18,993 nt of DNA from JBBQIY01 sp964618405. Its GTDB lineage: Bacteria > Verrucomicrobiota > Kiritimatiellia > RFP12 > UBA3636. Made by a program: the position numbers and the translations under genes. Shown one piece after another: positions 1 through 7,135 of this stretch (the stretch's first letter is position 1; every line of letters starts with the position of its first letter). A model generated the notes under the pieces. The model saw nothing but the letters and a program-made list of their open reading frames with translations. It ran no database searches and was not told where the DNA came from. The stretch is taken from positions 1 through 18,993 of the forward strand of contig CAZUAY010000036.1 in the NCBI GenBank assembly GCA_964618405.1, given 5' to 3'.

Positions 1-721
1 CCTTCTCGTGTGGGCAACTAGGAGCGGCAACAACGCCGTTTGCCGGAGTGGCCCATCGGATACCGTTTTCGATAACCCGCTGGACATTCACATCGTGGTA
101 GATTGGATACGTTTCGTGTCCGGGCGAAAAATAGAAGATCTTGCCAAGACCGCGCGCGAATGTGACACCGCTGCGGAAGACATTGCCACCTGCGTACCAC
201 GACATAAATACGACGTGCGCCTCGTTCGGAATGCCGAACGGCTCGCCATACATTTCCGTCTGCTCAAGGGCAAATGAAGCCGGAATGCCAACGGCGATCG
301 GATGTGACGGATCACACGTCCATACGCGCTCTCTTTCACCGACAGCTCGCCAGCTGAGCGTACAGCCCGTACCCAGCATTCGACGGAAAATTTTTGCCAG
401 ATGGCCTGAGTGAAGTACGATCAGACCCATGCCACCGAGTACCCGCTCCTGAATTTTATCCACAAGGGCGTCAGGCACCTGATCATGTGCCCGGTGTGCC
501 CACCAGACGAGAACATCCGTCGAATTCAAAACTTTGTCAGGAAGACCATTCTCTGGCATGTCAAGAGAAACCGCTCGAATCTTGCAATCCTTCATCGAAG
601 CGCCAAACACTTTTTTCAGATGTGCGTGAATGCCTTTCGGGTAGTGTTTTCGGCATCGAGCCCCATAGTCGGTGTCGGCTTGCTCGTGAATAAATTCATT
701 CCAGATGGTTACATTAGCCAT
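1..721 (-). CDS. ThuA-family (trehalose utilisation-like) protein, 3' end off the window
   Basis: This reading frame starts with ATG at 721 and stays open to the left edge (240 codons visible), so the stop codon lies outside the window. The start is supported by an AGGAG ribosome binding site at 728-732, about 6 nt upstream. The protein begins MANVTIWNEFIHEQ. It shows the ThuA-like pattern in order: a VLVWWAHRAHD segment near residues 69-79, GLIVLHSGH in the middle, CDPSHPIAVGIP, and near the end FSPGHETYP and VIENGIRWA. ThuA-like proteins have a class I glutamine-amidotransferase-like fold and occur in sugar (trehalose or keto-sugar) utilisation operons. The exact reaction here cannot be read from sequence. 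No signal peptide is visible, so it is probably cytoplasmic. It is divergent from serA, and no sugar operon partner is visible because its downstream neighbours are outside the window. Family assignment is firm; substrate is unknown. Confidence 0.9.
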   Translation of the reverse strand, partial: MANVTIWNEFIHEQADTDYGARCRKHYPKGIHAHLKKVFGASMKDCKIRAVSLDMPENGLPDKVLNSTDVLVWWAHRAHDQVPDALVDKIQERVLGGMGLIVLHSGHLAKIFRRMLGTGCTLSWRAVGERERVWTCDPSHPIAVGIPASFALEQTEMYGEPFGIPNEAHVVFMSWYAGGNVFRSGVTFARGLGKIFYFSPGHETYPIYHDVNVQRVIENGIRWATPANGVVAAPSCPHEK

Positions 722-820
722 TTTGATCTCCTAGTTTTGTAGGTCTGAAAGGCCAACTATCGCCTCTCAAATCCAATGCTCATCAGTTTAACAGTTGAGC
801 CCCATCATTTCAAGAGACAA

Positions 821-829
821 GAATTGCTG
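821..829. repeat. Left 9-bp target site duplication of the MITE
   Basis: GAATTGCTG abuts the left terminal inverted repeat and is identical to 1061-1069 on the other side. Confidence 0.8.
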
Positions 830-1060
830 GGGCGCATCCCCGTTCCGTTGACTCGCATAGGCGATGGGTTTGCAAGCCGAAGACATACGCCGCCGACAGA
901 CATGCGAAAAGCGGTGCCGCCCTTCGGTTGTCACCGCACGCCAAGATGGCCGATTTTGGAGTGCGGCGGCAAGCGGTATTCCGCGCGACGCCGCTTTCGA
1001 GTAAACGGGGTGCCTCTGAGCAAATCCAAACGGACAAGTCAACGGAACGAGGATGCGCCC
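830..1060. mobile_element. MITE-like non-autonomous element with 24-bp terminal inverted repeats
   Basis: The ends at 830-853 and 1037-1060 are inverted copies matching at 23 of 24 positions; each reads GGGCGCATCC from outside in and ends TTGACT. Directly outside each end is the same 9-mer, GAATTGCTG. The inside is also palindromic. Positions 905-920 pair with 985-999 (one bulge, two mismatches), and 928-944 pair with 956-972 (14 of 17), all centred near 950, so the whole element can fold into one long imperfect hairpin. At 231 bp with no plausible transposase frame it would have to be moved in trans. No transposase is present in the window, and I cannot name the parent insertion-sequence family. 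Confidence 0.85.
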
Positions 1061-1069
1061 GAATTGCTG
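1061..1069. repeat. Right 9-bp target site duplication of the MITE
   Basis: GAATTGCTG abuts the right terminal inverted repeat, identical to 821-829. An additional overlapping AATTGCTGG follows at 1070-1078, so the original target may have contained a short tandem repeat. Confidence 0.8.
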
Positions 1070-1095
1070 AATTGCTGGCAGAATCGACAGTTCAC

Positions 1096-1125
1096 TTGAC
1101 GGGTTGGCATTCAATTCGATACCAT
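1096..1125 (+). promoter_or_regulatory. Possible upstream serA promoter
   Basis: TTGACG at 1096-1101 and TACCAT at 1120-1125 are separated by 18 bp. The -35 matches five of six consensus bases and the -10 four of six. It lies between the MITE and the stronger candidate at 1158. Confidence 0.35.
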
Positions 1126-1157
1126 AACCACCACACAAGGTAGGGTCAGCAACAGAG

Positions 1158-1186
1158 TTGACAGAAATAAAACCCTTGGGGATAAA
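1158..1186 (+). promoter_or_regulatory. Likely serA promoter
   Basis: A perfect -35 TTGACA at 1158-1163 is followed after 17 bp by GATAAA at 1181-1186, a moderate -10. Transcription would start near 1193, giving a leader of about 34 nt before the serA ATG at 1227. Confidence 0.55.
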
Positions 1187-1226
1187 ACTTTACACTGGGA
1201 AACGGACTCACCTAGAGGAAAACAAA

Positions 1227-2411
1227 ATGAAAGTATTAATCGCTGATAAAGTATCTTTGAAAATGATCGACGAGTTAAGCGCATTGGGCACTGAGGTTGC
1301 CTACAGGCCCGATATTTCGGCAGAAGACCTTGCTGGAGCTGTTGGCGGTGTAAAAGTCTTAATTGTCCGTTCAAAGAAGGTTATCGATAAAACGATCGAA
1401 TCAGGCAAGCAACTCAGCGTGATCATCCGAGCAGGAGCGGGTGTCAACACCATCGATCTTGAAGCCGCATCAAGGCACGGGATCTGTGTCGCCAATTGTC
1501 CAGGAAAGAACACCGATGCGGTCGCAGAATTGGTCATCGGACTTTTAATCGCGTGCGACCGCGGCATTGCTGATGCCACTCAGGCCCTGCGCCAAGGCGC
1601 TTGGCAAAAGAAAAAATTTGGGCAAGCCTCGGGCCTCAAGACTCGGACACTGGGCATCATCGGGACAGGTGCGATCGGCCTGGCAGTGGCACAACGAGCC
1701 CAAGCGATGGGGATGTCCATTGTGGCGTGGTCAAGAAGCTTGACTCCTGAACAGGCGGAGAATTACGGCATTGAGTTCGCAGCAACGCCCCTAGCGGTCG
1801 CACAGAAGGCGGATGCCGTTAGCATTCACGTAGCAGCCGCTCCTGAGACCAAAGGCATGATCACGGCAGACTTTTTCGAGGCGATGAAGCCTGGCGCGAT
1901 TTTTATCAACACGGCAAGAAGCGATGTGGTTGACTCTGCCGCCCTTCTTGACGCCATCGCGAAGCGGGGTCTCAAGGTTGGTCTAGACGTTTTCGACAAG
2001 GAGCCCACAGGCGGGGAAGCGAGCTTCGATCAAGTAGAGCTAGCGGCAAAAGTGGTCTGCACACCCCATATTGGAGCCTCAACTGAGCAGTCGGAAGAAG
2101 CCATTGCAGCAGAAGTCGTACGCATTGTGAAGGTGTTTAAAAACTGTGGAACTCCGCCCAATGTGGTCAACATCCGCGCCAGCCAAGGGACAAGCTCCAA
2201 GATGGTGATCCGCCATTTCAATCGGATCGGCGTACTGGCGCAGATTCTTGCCCAACTGAGAGATACGGGGATCAATATCGAAGAAATGCAGAACCAGATC
2301 TTCAATTACGGTGAAGCGGCCTCCTGCACAATTACACTCAACAAATCTCCTTCTGCTCCTGTTTTGGAAGCGATACGCCAGAACGCAAGCATCATTGAAG
2401 TGACGCTATAA
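1227..2411 (+). CDS. serA: D-3-phosphoglycerate dehydrogenase with C-terminal ACT domain
   Basis: This cytoplasmic enzyme oxidises 3-phosphoglycerate to 3-phosphohydroxypyruvate with NAD, the first committed step of serine synthesis. The ATG at 1227 is preferred over an in-frame start 69 bp upstream because AGAGGAA at 1214-1220 precedes it and the product then begins MKVLIADKVS, as in the family. The 394-residue protein has a substrate-binding part, a Rossmann NAD-binding motif GTGAIG at 146-151, the catalytic trio Arg231 (NTARSDVVD), Glu259 (FDKEPT) and His281 (TPHIGAST), and a C-terminal ACT domain at about 325-394. It therefore belongs to the short PGDH class that lacks the intervening ASB domain of longer forms. 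The ACT domain makes serine feedback plausible but does not prove it. A tRNA gene separates it from serC, the next enzyme in the pathway. Confidence 0.96.
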   Translation: MKVLIADKVSLKMIDELSALGTEVAYRPDISAEDLAGAVGGVKVLIVRSKKVIDKTIESGKQLSVIIRAGAGVNTIDLEAASRHGICVANCPGKNTDAVAELVIGLLIACDRGIADATQALRQGAWQKKKFGQASGLKTRTLGIIGTGAIGLAVAQRAQAMGMSIVAWSRSLTPEQAENYGIEFAATPLAVAQKADAVSIHVAAAPETKGMITADFFEAMKPGAIFINTARSDVVDSAALLDAIAKRGLKVGLDVFDKEPTGGEASFDQVELAAKVVCTPHIGASTEQSEEAIAAEVVRIVKVFKNCGTPPNVVNIRASQGTSSKMVIRHFNRIGVLAQILAQLRDTGINIEEMQNQIFNYGEAASCTITLNKSPSAPVLEAIRQNASIIEVTL

Positions 2412-2435
2412 TAAAATTTCTCCTACATTGGGTGC

Positions 2436-2464
2436 TTGACGCTTCGGCACCAAAATACTAGAAT
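2436..2464 (+). promoter_or_regulatory. Strong promoter for tRNA-Arg and serC
   Basis: TTGACG at 2436-2441 and TAGAAT at 2459-2464 are spaced by exactly 17 bp, each one base from consensus. The start would fall near 2471, about 8 nt before the tRNA. A 7-bp inverted repeat, CTTGACG at 2435-2441 and CGTCAAG at 2465-2471, brackets the promoter and could be an operator or chance. Confidence 0.65.
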
Positions 2465-2478
2465 CGTCAAGAATTTAC

Positions 2479-2555
2479 GCCCCAGTAGCTCAGTTGGACA
2501 GAGCGGCGGTTTCCTAAACCGTAGGTCGCGTGTTCGAGCCACGCCTGGGGCACCA
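2479..2555 (+). tRNA. tRNA-Arg, anticodon CCU, CCA end encoded
   Basis: The sequence folds as a complete cloverleaf. The acceptor stem GCCCCAG pairs perfectly with CTGGGGC. The D stem is GCTC/GAGC. The anticodon stem GCGGT/ACCGT closes a seven-base loop TTCCTAA, giving anticodon CCT (reads the rare arginine codon AGG). The T stem GCGTG/CACGC carries a TTCGAGC loop. The discriminator base is A and CCA is encoded at 2553-2555. Only 22 bp separate it from the serC start, with no terminator in between, so the two are probably co-transcribed and RNase cleavage at the CCA end would create the serC 5' end. Confidence 0.95.
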
Positions 2556-2577
2556 TCTTATCTAAGGAGAAAAAGCT

Positions 2578-3669
2578 ATGTCACGCATCTACAACTTCAA
2601 CGCCGGACCAGCAGCCCTTCCTCTCGAAGTCCTCGAAACAGCACAAGCCGATCTTGTGGACTACAAGAACACCGGTATGTCACTCCTCGAGGCCTCCCAT
2701 CGCGGCAAGGCGTATGATGCAATACACGAGGAGGCGATTGCCAACATTCGTGAGCTTCTTAACATCTCCGACGACTACGCCGTGCTTCTGCTTCAAGGCG
2801 GTGCCAGCATGCAGTTCTCCATGGTGCCTATGAACCTGCTCCTCCAGGGGGAGACGGCCGATTACACAAACTCAGGCTCATGGGCCAGCAAGGCCATCAA
2901 GGAAGCCCAGAAGGTTGGCACCGTCAATGTCGTTGCCAACTGCGGCAAAGAAATCCCGACACGCGTCCCAGCCGCCTCCGAGCTCAAGCTGACCCCTGGC
3001 GCAAAGTACCTTCACATCACGTCCAACGAGACGATCTCCGGCGCCCAGTGGAAGCAATTTCCCGACGTCGATTGTCCGATCGTCGCCGATATGAGCTCCG
3101 ACATCCTCTCCCGCCCCTTCGATATGTCGAAGTTCGGCCTCGTTTATGCTGGTGCCCAAAAGAACCTCGGCCCGTCCGGTCTGACGCTGGTCATCGTTCG
3201 CAAAGATCTCGCGGCCAGTGCCCCCGCAAACTTGCCCACGATGCTCAAGTATTCAACCCACATTGAGTCGAACTCTCTCTATAATACGCCTCCCTGCTTC
3301 TCCATCTACATTCTGACCCTCGTCACACGTTGGGTCAAAAAGATGGGCAAGGAGAACCTGTACAAACAAAATATCGCTAAGGCTGCCGAACTCTACAAGG
3401 CCATCGATACAAGCGAAGGCTGGTTCACGGGTACCGCCGTCAAGGAATATCGCTCAGATATGAACGTAACATTCCGGTTGCCGACCGAGGAGCTTGAAGC
3501 ACAATTCGTAGCTGAAGCAACAAAGGCCGGCTTCAGCGGGCTCAAGGGGCATCGTGATGTCGGCGGCATTCGCGCTTCTATCTACAATGCCTTCCCTGCT
3601 CAAGGCGTGACCAACCTCGTCGCCTTCATGAACGCATTTAAAAATGAAAAACGAAATCTCCAAAGCTAG
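2578..3669 (+). CDS. serC: Phosphoserine aminotransferase
   Basis: This PLP enzyme transfers an amino group from glutamate to 3-phosphohydroxypyruvate, making O-phosphoserine in the second step of serine synthesis. It uses the product of SerA, encoded just upstream. A strong AAGGAGA at 2564-2570 sits 7 nt before the ATG. The 363-residue protein has the expected length and begins IYNFNAGPAALP, the family's N-terminal signature. The PLP-binding lysine is Lys195 in AGAQKNLGPSG, and GHRDVGGIRASIYNA near residues 324-338 is the C-terminal phosphate-binding signature. Family members can also act on the 3-hydroxy-4-phosphothreonine branch of vitamin B6 synthesis, which cannot be judged here. Its last 26 bp overlap the start of the next gene. 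Confidence 0.97.
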   Translation: MSRIYNFNAGPAALPLEVLETAQADLVDYKNTGMSLLEASHRGKAYDAIHEEAIANIRELLNISDDYAVLLLQGGASMQFSMVPMNLLLQGETADYTNSGSWASKAIKEAQKVGTVNVVANCGKEIPTRVPAASELKLTPGAKYLHITSNETISGAQWKQFPDVDCPIVADMSSDILSRPFDMSKFGLVYAGAQKNLGPSGLTLVIVRKDLAASAPANLPTMLKYSTHIESNSLYNTPPCFSIYILTLVTRWVKKMGKENLYKQNIAKAAELYKAIDTSEGWFTGTAVKEYRSDMNVTFRLPTEELEAQFVAEATKAGFSGLKGHRDVGGIRASIYNAFPAQGVTNLVAFMNAFKNEKRNLQS

Positions 3670-5260
3670 ACTGAAAAAAGTTGGTTCCCGAGAGCGAAAG
3701 TCCACGGCGTCGTCCGAGGTCGTTGCTTTCAGGAATGGCAATGTTCTCGCTACGCTTTATGCACTTTTCGTTGCCGCCTCTGCCATGCTTTGCATGATGT
3801 GGGCCTATCCACTTTCCATGGACGCCAACTGGCAATTTCAACTGCCAGTCGGCATTGTCATCGTGTTTGTGGCCCTTTTTTGCGCTAGACTCCTTCTAGG
3901 ATTGATCGCACCCGACCTGCTCAAACGAAATTCACGAATCTTGATGCTGTGCACGGTCGCCATGTTCAGCATCTTCATCTCCGCTGCCTGCATTGCCATG
4001 GCGTCCTTGCCTGCCTTGAACGATCTTTTCCGGGTGGACCTGACAAAAATTGCGCCGTTCCTATTTCCCTACCTTTTGGCACCGACGCTGGCCACGCTTC
4101 TTGCGGGACCTTTCGCAGGCATCTCCGTCGGAATGGGTGTCGGAATCGCTAATCTAATTTTCATTCAAGACGAATCCATGTTGCCCGCCGTTGCAATGGG
4201 GGTGGTCACCACAGTTGTCATCACCGGCTTGGTAGCAACGGTTCGTCGTCGCGCCGCCCTGCTAAAAACTTTTATCCTTGGTGCGGGCATGCAGCTCATC
4301 GGCGCCGTGCTCTACCTCACAATCAATTTTGCAAAAGGTGACAACCCGTCTTCCCTCGCCGAGACCACGTTTATCTGCACCGTGGCGGTCGTACTCTCCA
4401 CCCTGCTGTCGTTCGCAGCAACGATCGTGCTTTTACCCATTTTAGAGCACCTCTTTGGAGCCTGCAGCAACATCCGGCTCAATGAATTTGCCGACCTAGG
4501 AAGCCCCTTGCTCCAGAAGCTCTCGCTCGAAGCCCCAGGAACCTACCATCACAGCATTGTCGTCGCGACTCTCGCCGCCGCAGCAGCCGAACGGATCGGA
4601 GCGAATCCCCTCGTGGCACGCGTTGGCGCTTATTATCACGACATTGGCAAACTCACCAAGCCTTCGTTTTACACGGAAAACATTCGCCCAGAACAGGGCA
4701 ATCCGCACGACACGCTCTCCCCCAACATGAGCGCTGTCATCATCTCGGCGCACGTGAAGGAAGGCATCGGCCTCTCCTTGCACTACAATTTGCCGCCACC
4801 CGTGCGAGATATCATTCGCCAACATCATGGGACCTCGGTCATGGGCTGGTTCCTGCACAAGGCAAAGGAAGAAGCGAAGCTGAAGGCAGAGACTACGAAG
4901 AAAGATCCCGAAGCCGTCGATGAAAGTCAGTTCCGCTATCCTGGACCGCGACCCACCACGCGCGAAGCAGGCATTGTCCTGCTGGCAGACTGCGTCGAAG
5001 CCGCCTCGCGAAGTCTCGAAAAGACCACGCACTCTTCTATCGAAAATCTTATCGACAACATCGTCAAATCAAAAATCGACGACGAACAGCTCGATTGTTG
5101 CCGACTCACCTTTATCGACATTGCCTGCATTAAACGGACTTTTACCACTACACTTGCCAACATACTCCATCCGCGAATCGCCTATCCGAAAGAGGCTGAT
5201 ACCAAAGAAGTCCCCAATGACTCTGATAATCGCAACACGTCGTCCGACACTCCGGATTGA
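3644..5260 (+). CDS. Membrane-bound HD-domain phosphohydrolase (7TM-HD, PgpH-like)
   Basis: This 538-residue protein has an N-terminal half of about six to eight hydrophobic segments between residues 34 and 266. A cytoplasmic HD domain follows with all metal ligands recognisable: YHHS (His302/303), YYHDIGK (His332, Asp333), His370, HHGTS (His394/395) and LLADCVEAASR (Asp449). The closest known family is the 7TM-HD phosphodiesterases such as Listeria and Bacillus PgpH, which hydrolyse cyclic di-AMP. The substrate here is inferred, not shown. Known PgpH proteins are about 700-800 residues and have a large extracytoplasmic 7TMR-HDED domain after the first membrane helix. Here almost no sequence separates the first helices, so that sensor is missing. 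The start overlaps serC by 26 bp and has no clear ribosome binding site. The next in-frame ATG lies inside the first membrane helix, so 3644 is the best choice and translational coupling is likely. Confidence 0.85.
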   Translation: MKNEISKARLKKVGSRERKSTASSEVVAFRNGNVLATLYALFVAASAMLCMMWAYPLSMDANWQFQLPVGIVIVFVALFCARLLLGLIAPDLLKRNSRILMLCTVAMFSIFISAACIAMASLPALNDLFRVDLTKIAPFLFPYLLAPTLATLLAGPFAGISVGMGVGIANLIFIQDESMLPAVAMGVVTTVVITGLVATVRRRAALLKTFILGAGMQLIGAVLYLTINFAKGDNPSSLAETTFICTVAVVLSTLLSFAATIVLLPILEHLFGACSNIRLNEFADLGSPLLQKLSLEAPGTYHHSIVVATLAAAAAERIGANPLVARVGAYYHDIGKLTKPSFYTENIRPEQGNPHDTLSPNMSAVIISAHVKEGIGLSLHYNLPPPVRDIIRQHHGTSVMGWFLHKAKEEAKLKAETTKKDPEAVDESQFRYPGPRPTTREAGIVLLADCVEAASRSLEKTTHSSIENLIDNIVKSKIDDEQLDCCRLTFIDIACIKRTFTTTLANILHPRIAYPKEADTKEVPNDSDNRNTSSDTPD

Positions 5261-5747
5261 CAAAAAAGCAACTCGGCTTCTCGCTGAAAAATTTAAATTG
5301 CTCTCGGAGTCCTCTGCACAACGCAATGACGCGCCGGATTATGAATCCGTGTCCTTGATCATCACTGGCGACGCCTTGATCAGCCGCATCCATCAGCAAT
5401 CTATGGGTATTGAAGGAACGACAGACGTCATCACCCTCGCCTACGCTGCTACACCCGGCACCCCAGCAACAGCCGAAATTTTTGTCAATGCACAGCTCGC
5501 CGCCCGCTGCGGTGTCGATCGTACTTCACTCGATTTGATTGACGACGAAGCGCACGGTCCTTGGTCTCCCGCACACGAACTGGCACTCTATATCGCACAC
5601 GGATTTGACCACCTCGCAGGCAACGACGACACATCGGCATCCGGCTTTCAATCGATGCGGAAACGCGAAATTGAATGGGTGCGCCAAGCGCACGCCATCG
5701 GCCTTGTTGACACAATCATCATGAATCGGGAGGGTGTCAATGAGTGA
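5217..5747 (+). CDS. ybeY: Endoribonuclease YbeY / rRNA maturation factor
   Basis: YbeY is a metal-dependent RNase used in 16S rRNA 3'-end maturation and ribosome quality control. The protein is 176 residues, near the usual length. It has TTDVITLAY, corresponding to the family's TDVLSF strand, and the zinc-site region HELALYIAHGFDHLAGNDD. The usual H-G-x-L-H-L-x-G-Y-D-H motif keeps the first two histidines, while the third position is Asp. The start is ATG 5217, because the same frame open further upstream lies inside the HD gene. It overlaps that gene by 44 bp and has only a weak AAAGAAG before it, so coupled translation is likely. The position directly after a PgpH-like gene is the typical ybeY neighbourhood and supports the call. 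Confidence 0.88.
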   Translation: MTLIIATRRPTLRIDKKATRLLAEKFKLLSESSAQRNDAPDYESVSLIITGDALISRIHQQSMGIEGTTDVITLAYAATPGTPATAEIFVNAQLAARCGVDRTSLDLIDDEAHGPWSPAHELALYIAHGFDHLAGNDDTSASGFQSMRKREIEWVRQAHAIGLVDTIIMNREGVNE

Positions 5748-7128
5748 CGACAAAACGCAGGAAATCCACGCCCATATCGACGACCTCATCGATCAAGAAT
5801 TCTGGGGCCAAGTCGCCTCCGAGATCGCAAACCTTCAGCCTCCTGATATCGCGGAAATCATCAGTCGATATAAGCCGGAGATCACGTCGCGACTTTTTAA
5901 GTCGCTGCCCGATTCCGTCATGCCCGATGTGCTAGCCGAATTGGATCCGGACATGGCGGCCGACATCATGGAATCCATGACCTCTGAAGAAGTCTCCGAC
6001 ATCTTCACGGAAATGGATCCGGACGATGCGGCTGACGTCCTTGCCGAACTGGACAAAACCCTCAGTTCTCAGGTCATCGAGCAAATGGACGAGGAGGAGG
6101 CGGATGACGTCAGAAAGCTGATGACCTATCCAGAGGACTCCGCCGGTGGTATCATGACCACCGATATGGTCGTCATGCATCAGAACCAGACCGTACTCGA
6201 AGCCCTCGACGAGATTGCCTCAGAAGAAGACGGGGAGCACGTTTACCAAGTTTACATCGTCGATGATGAAGGCCATATTGTTGGAACCGTTTCAATCTGG
6301 AATCTTCTACGGCAAAAAAAACGTGACGTTCCGCTTGCCGATATCATGAGCACAGATTTTGTCAGCGTTCGAAGCGACGCCGACCAAGAGGCTGTGGCAA
6401 AGGCAATTTCAAAATACTCGCTTGCCGTGATCCCCGTTGTCGACGCCAAGGGCGTACTTCTCGGACGCGTAACGCATGATGACGTGCTCGAGGTTGTTCA
6501 GGAAGAAGCCGAAGAAGATATCTTCCGCATGGCAGGTTCGGACGACGAAGAACTCGGCAACTCCTCCACGCTGAAAAGCTGTATGATCCGGCTCCCTTGG
6601 CTTGCTATCACGCTACTTGGCGGTGTCGTCACCAGCTCTCTTCTCAATATGTATTCTCACCACTTCAGCTCCATGGTGATCCTCGCTGCATTCATCCCCA
6701 ACGTCATGGCGATGGGCGGCAACACGGGATTGCAATCCAGCGTTCTGCTGATCCGTGAAATTGCCTCAGGCCCAGGAAGGCGACAGGCTCTCGGCAAATT
6801 ATTTTTCCACGAAGTTAGAACTGGCGCCTCAATGGGACTGATCTGCGCTATCGGTATCTACGCATGGGCTGTGTTCCTGATGAAAATCTCGCCCGCTTCC
6901 GCCTCCCTATTCTCGCCTTGGCAACTCGCCGGCGTCATCGCCTTCGCCCTCTTTGCTTCCATGAGTTTCGCCGCCGGATTTGGTGCCGTGGTTCCTATCC
7001 TCCTCGATCGTTGCAAAATCGACCCCGCCGTGGCATCGGGCCCGTTCATCTCCGTAGTGAACGACATCTCCGCCTTGCTCATCTACTACGCAATCAGCTT
7101 CTTGCTGGTGCTCCGAATACTGGGTTGA
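5740..7128 (+). CDS. mgtE: MgtE-type magnesium channel/transporter
   Basis: MgtE is an inner-membrane magnesium channel gated by cytosolic magnesium. ATG 5740 is chosen over GTG 5734 because GGGAGG at 5728-5733 is correctly spaced (6 nt) for the former. It overlaps ybeY by 8 bp. The 462-residue product shows the full architecture. An acidic, helical N domain spans about 1-125 and includes DPDDAADVLAELD. Two CBS domains lie at about 135-195 and 200-255. A long linker helix leads to a five-helix membrane part from about 285. The conserved channel signature appears as PNVMAMGGNTG near 320-330 and DPAVASGPF near 428-436. Asp442 in NDISALLIYY matches the pore aspartate of Thermus MgtE. All key parts are present, so it is likely functional. 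Confidence 0.95.
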   Translation: MSDDKTQEIHAHIDDLIDQEFWGQVASEIANLQPPDIAEIISRYKPEITSRLFKSLPDSVMPDVLAELDPDMAADIMESMTSEEVSDIFTEMDPDDAADVLAELDKTLSSQVIEQMDEEEADDVRKLMTYPEDSAGGIMTTDMVVMHQNQTVLEALDEIASEEDGEHVYQVYIVDDEGHIVGTVSIWNLLRQKKRDVPLADIMSTDFVSVRSDADQEAVAKAISKYSLAVIPVVDAKGVLLGRVTHDDVLEVVQEEAEEDIFRMAGSDDEELGNSSTLKSCMIRLPWLAITLLGGVVTSSLLNMYSHHFSSMVILAAFIPNVMAMGGNTGLQSSVLLIREIASGPGRRQALGKLFFHEVRTGASMGLICAIGIYAWAVFLMKISPASASLFSPWQLAGVIAFALFASMSFAAGFGAVVPILLDRCKIDPAVASGPFISVVNDISALLIYYAISFLLVLRILG

Positions 7129-7135
7129 TTCTGCC

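Larger units (their letters stand above)
722..1226. other. Divergent intergenic spacer between the ThuA-like gene and serA
   Basis: This 505-bp spacer has no convincing gene. It contains the ThuA ribosome binding site (728-732), a short unique stretch, the MITE at 830-1060 with its 9-bp flanking duplications, and then two candidate serA promoters. Open frames of 70-116 codons cross the MITE on both strands. They have no homology I recognise and start or stop outside the element, so I treat them as chance frames in a palindromic sequence. Confidence 0.7.

Noticed and set aside
776..1138. Open frames of 107 and 116 codons on opposite strands around 776-1138
   Set aside because: They run across the palindromic MITE and its flanks, lack ribosome binding sites and recognisable domains, and overlap each other almost fully.
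4496..5032. 178-codon minus-strand frame inside the HD-domain gene
   Set aside because: It lies wholly within a well-supported gene, shows no family motifs, and is the antisense shadow of that gene.
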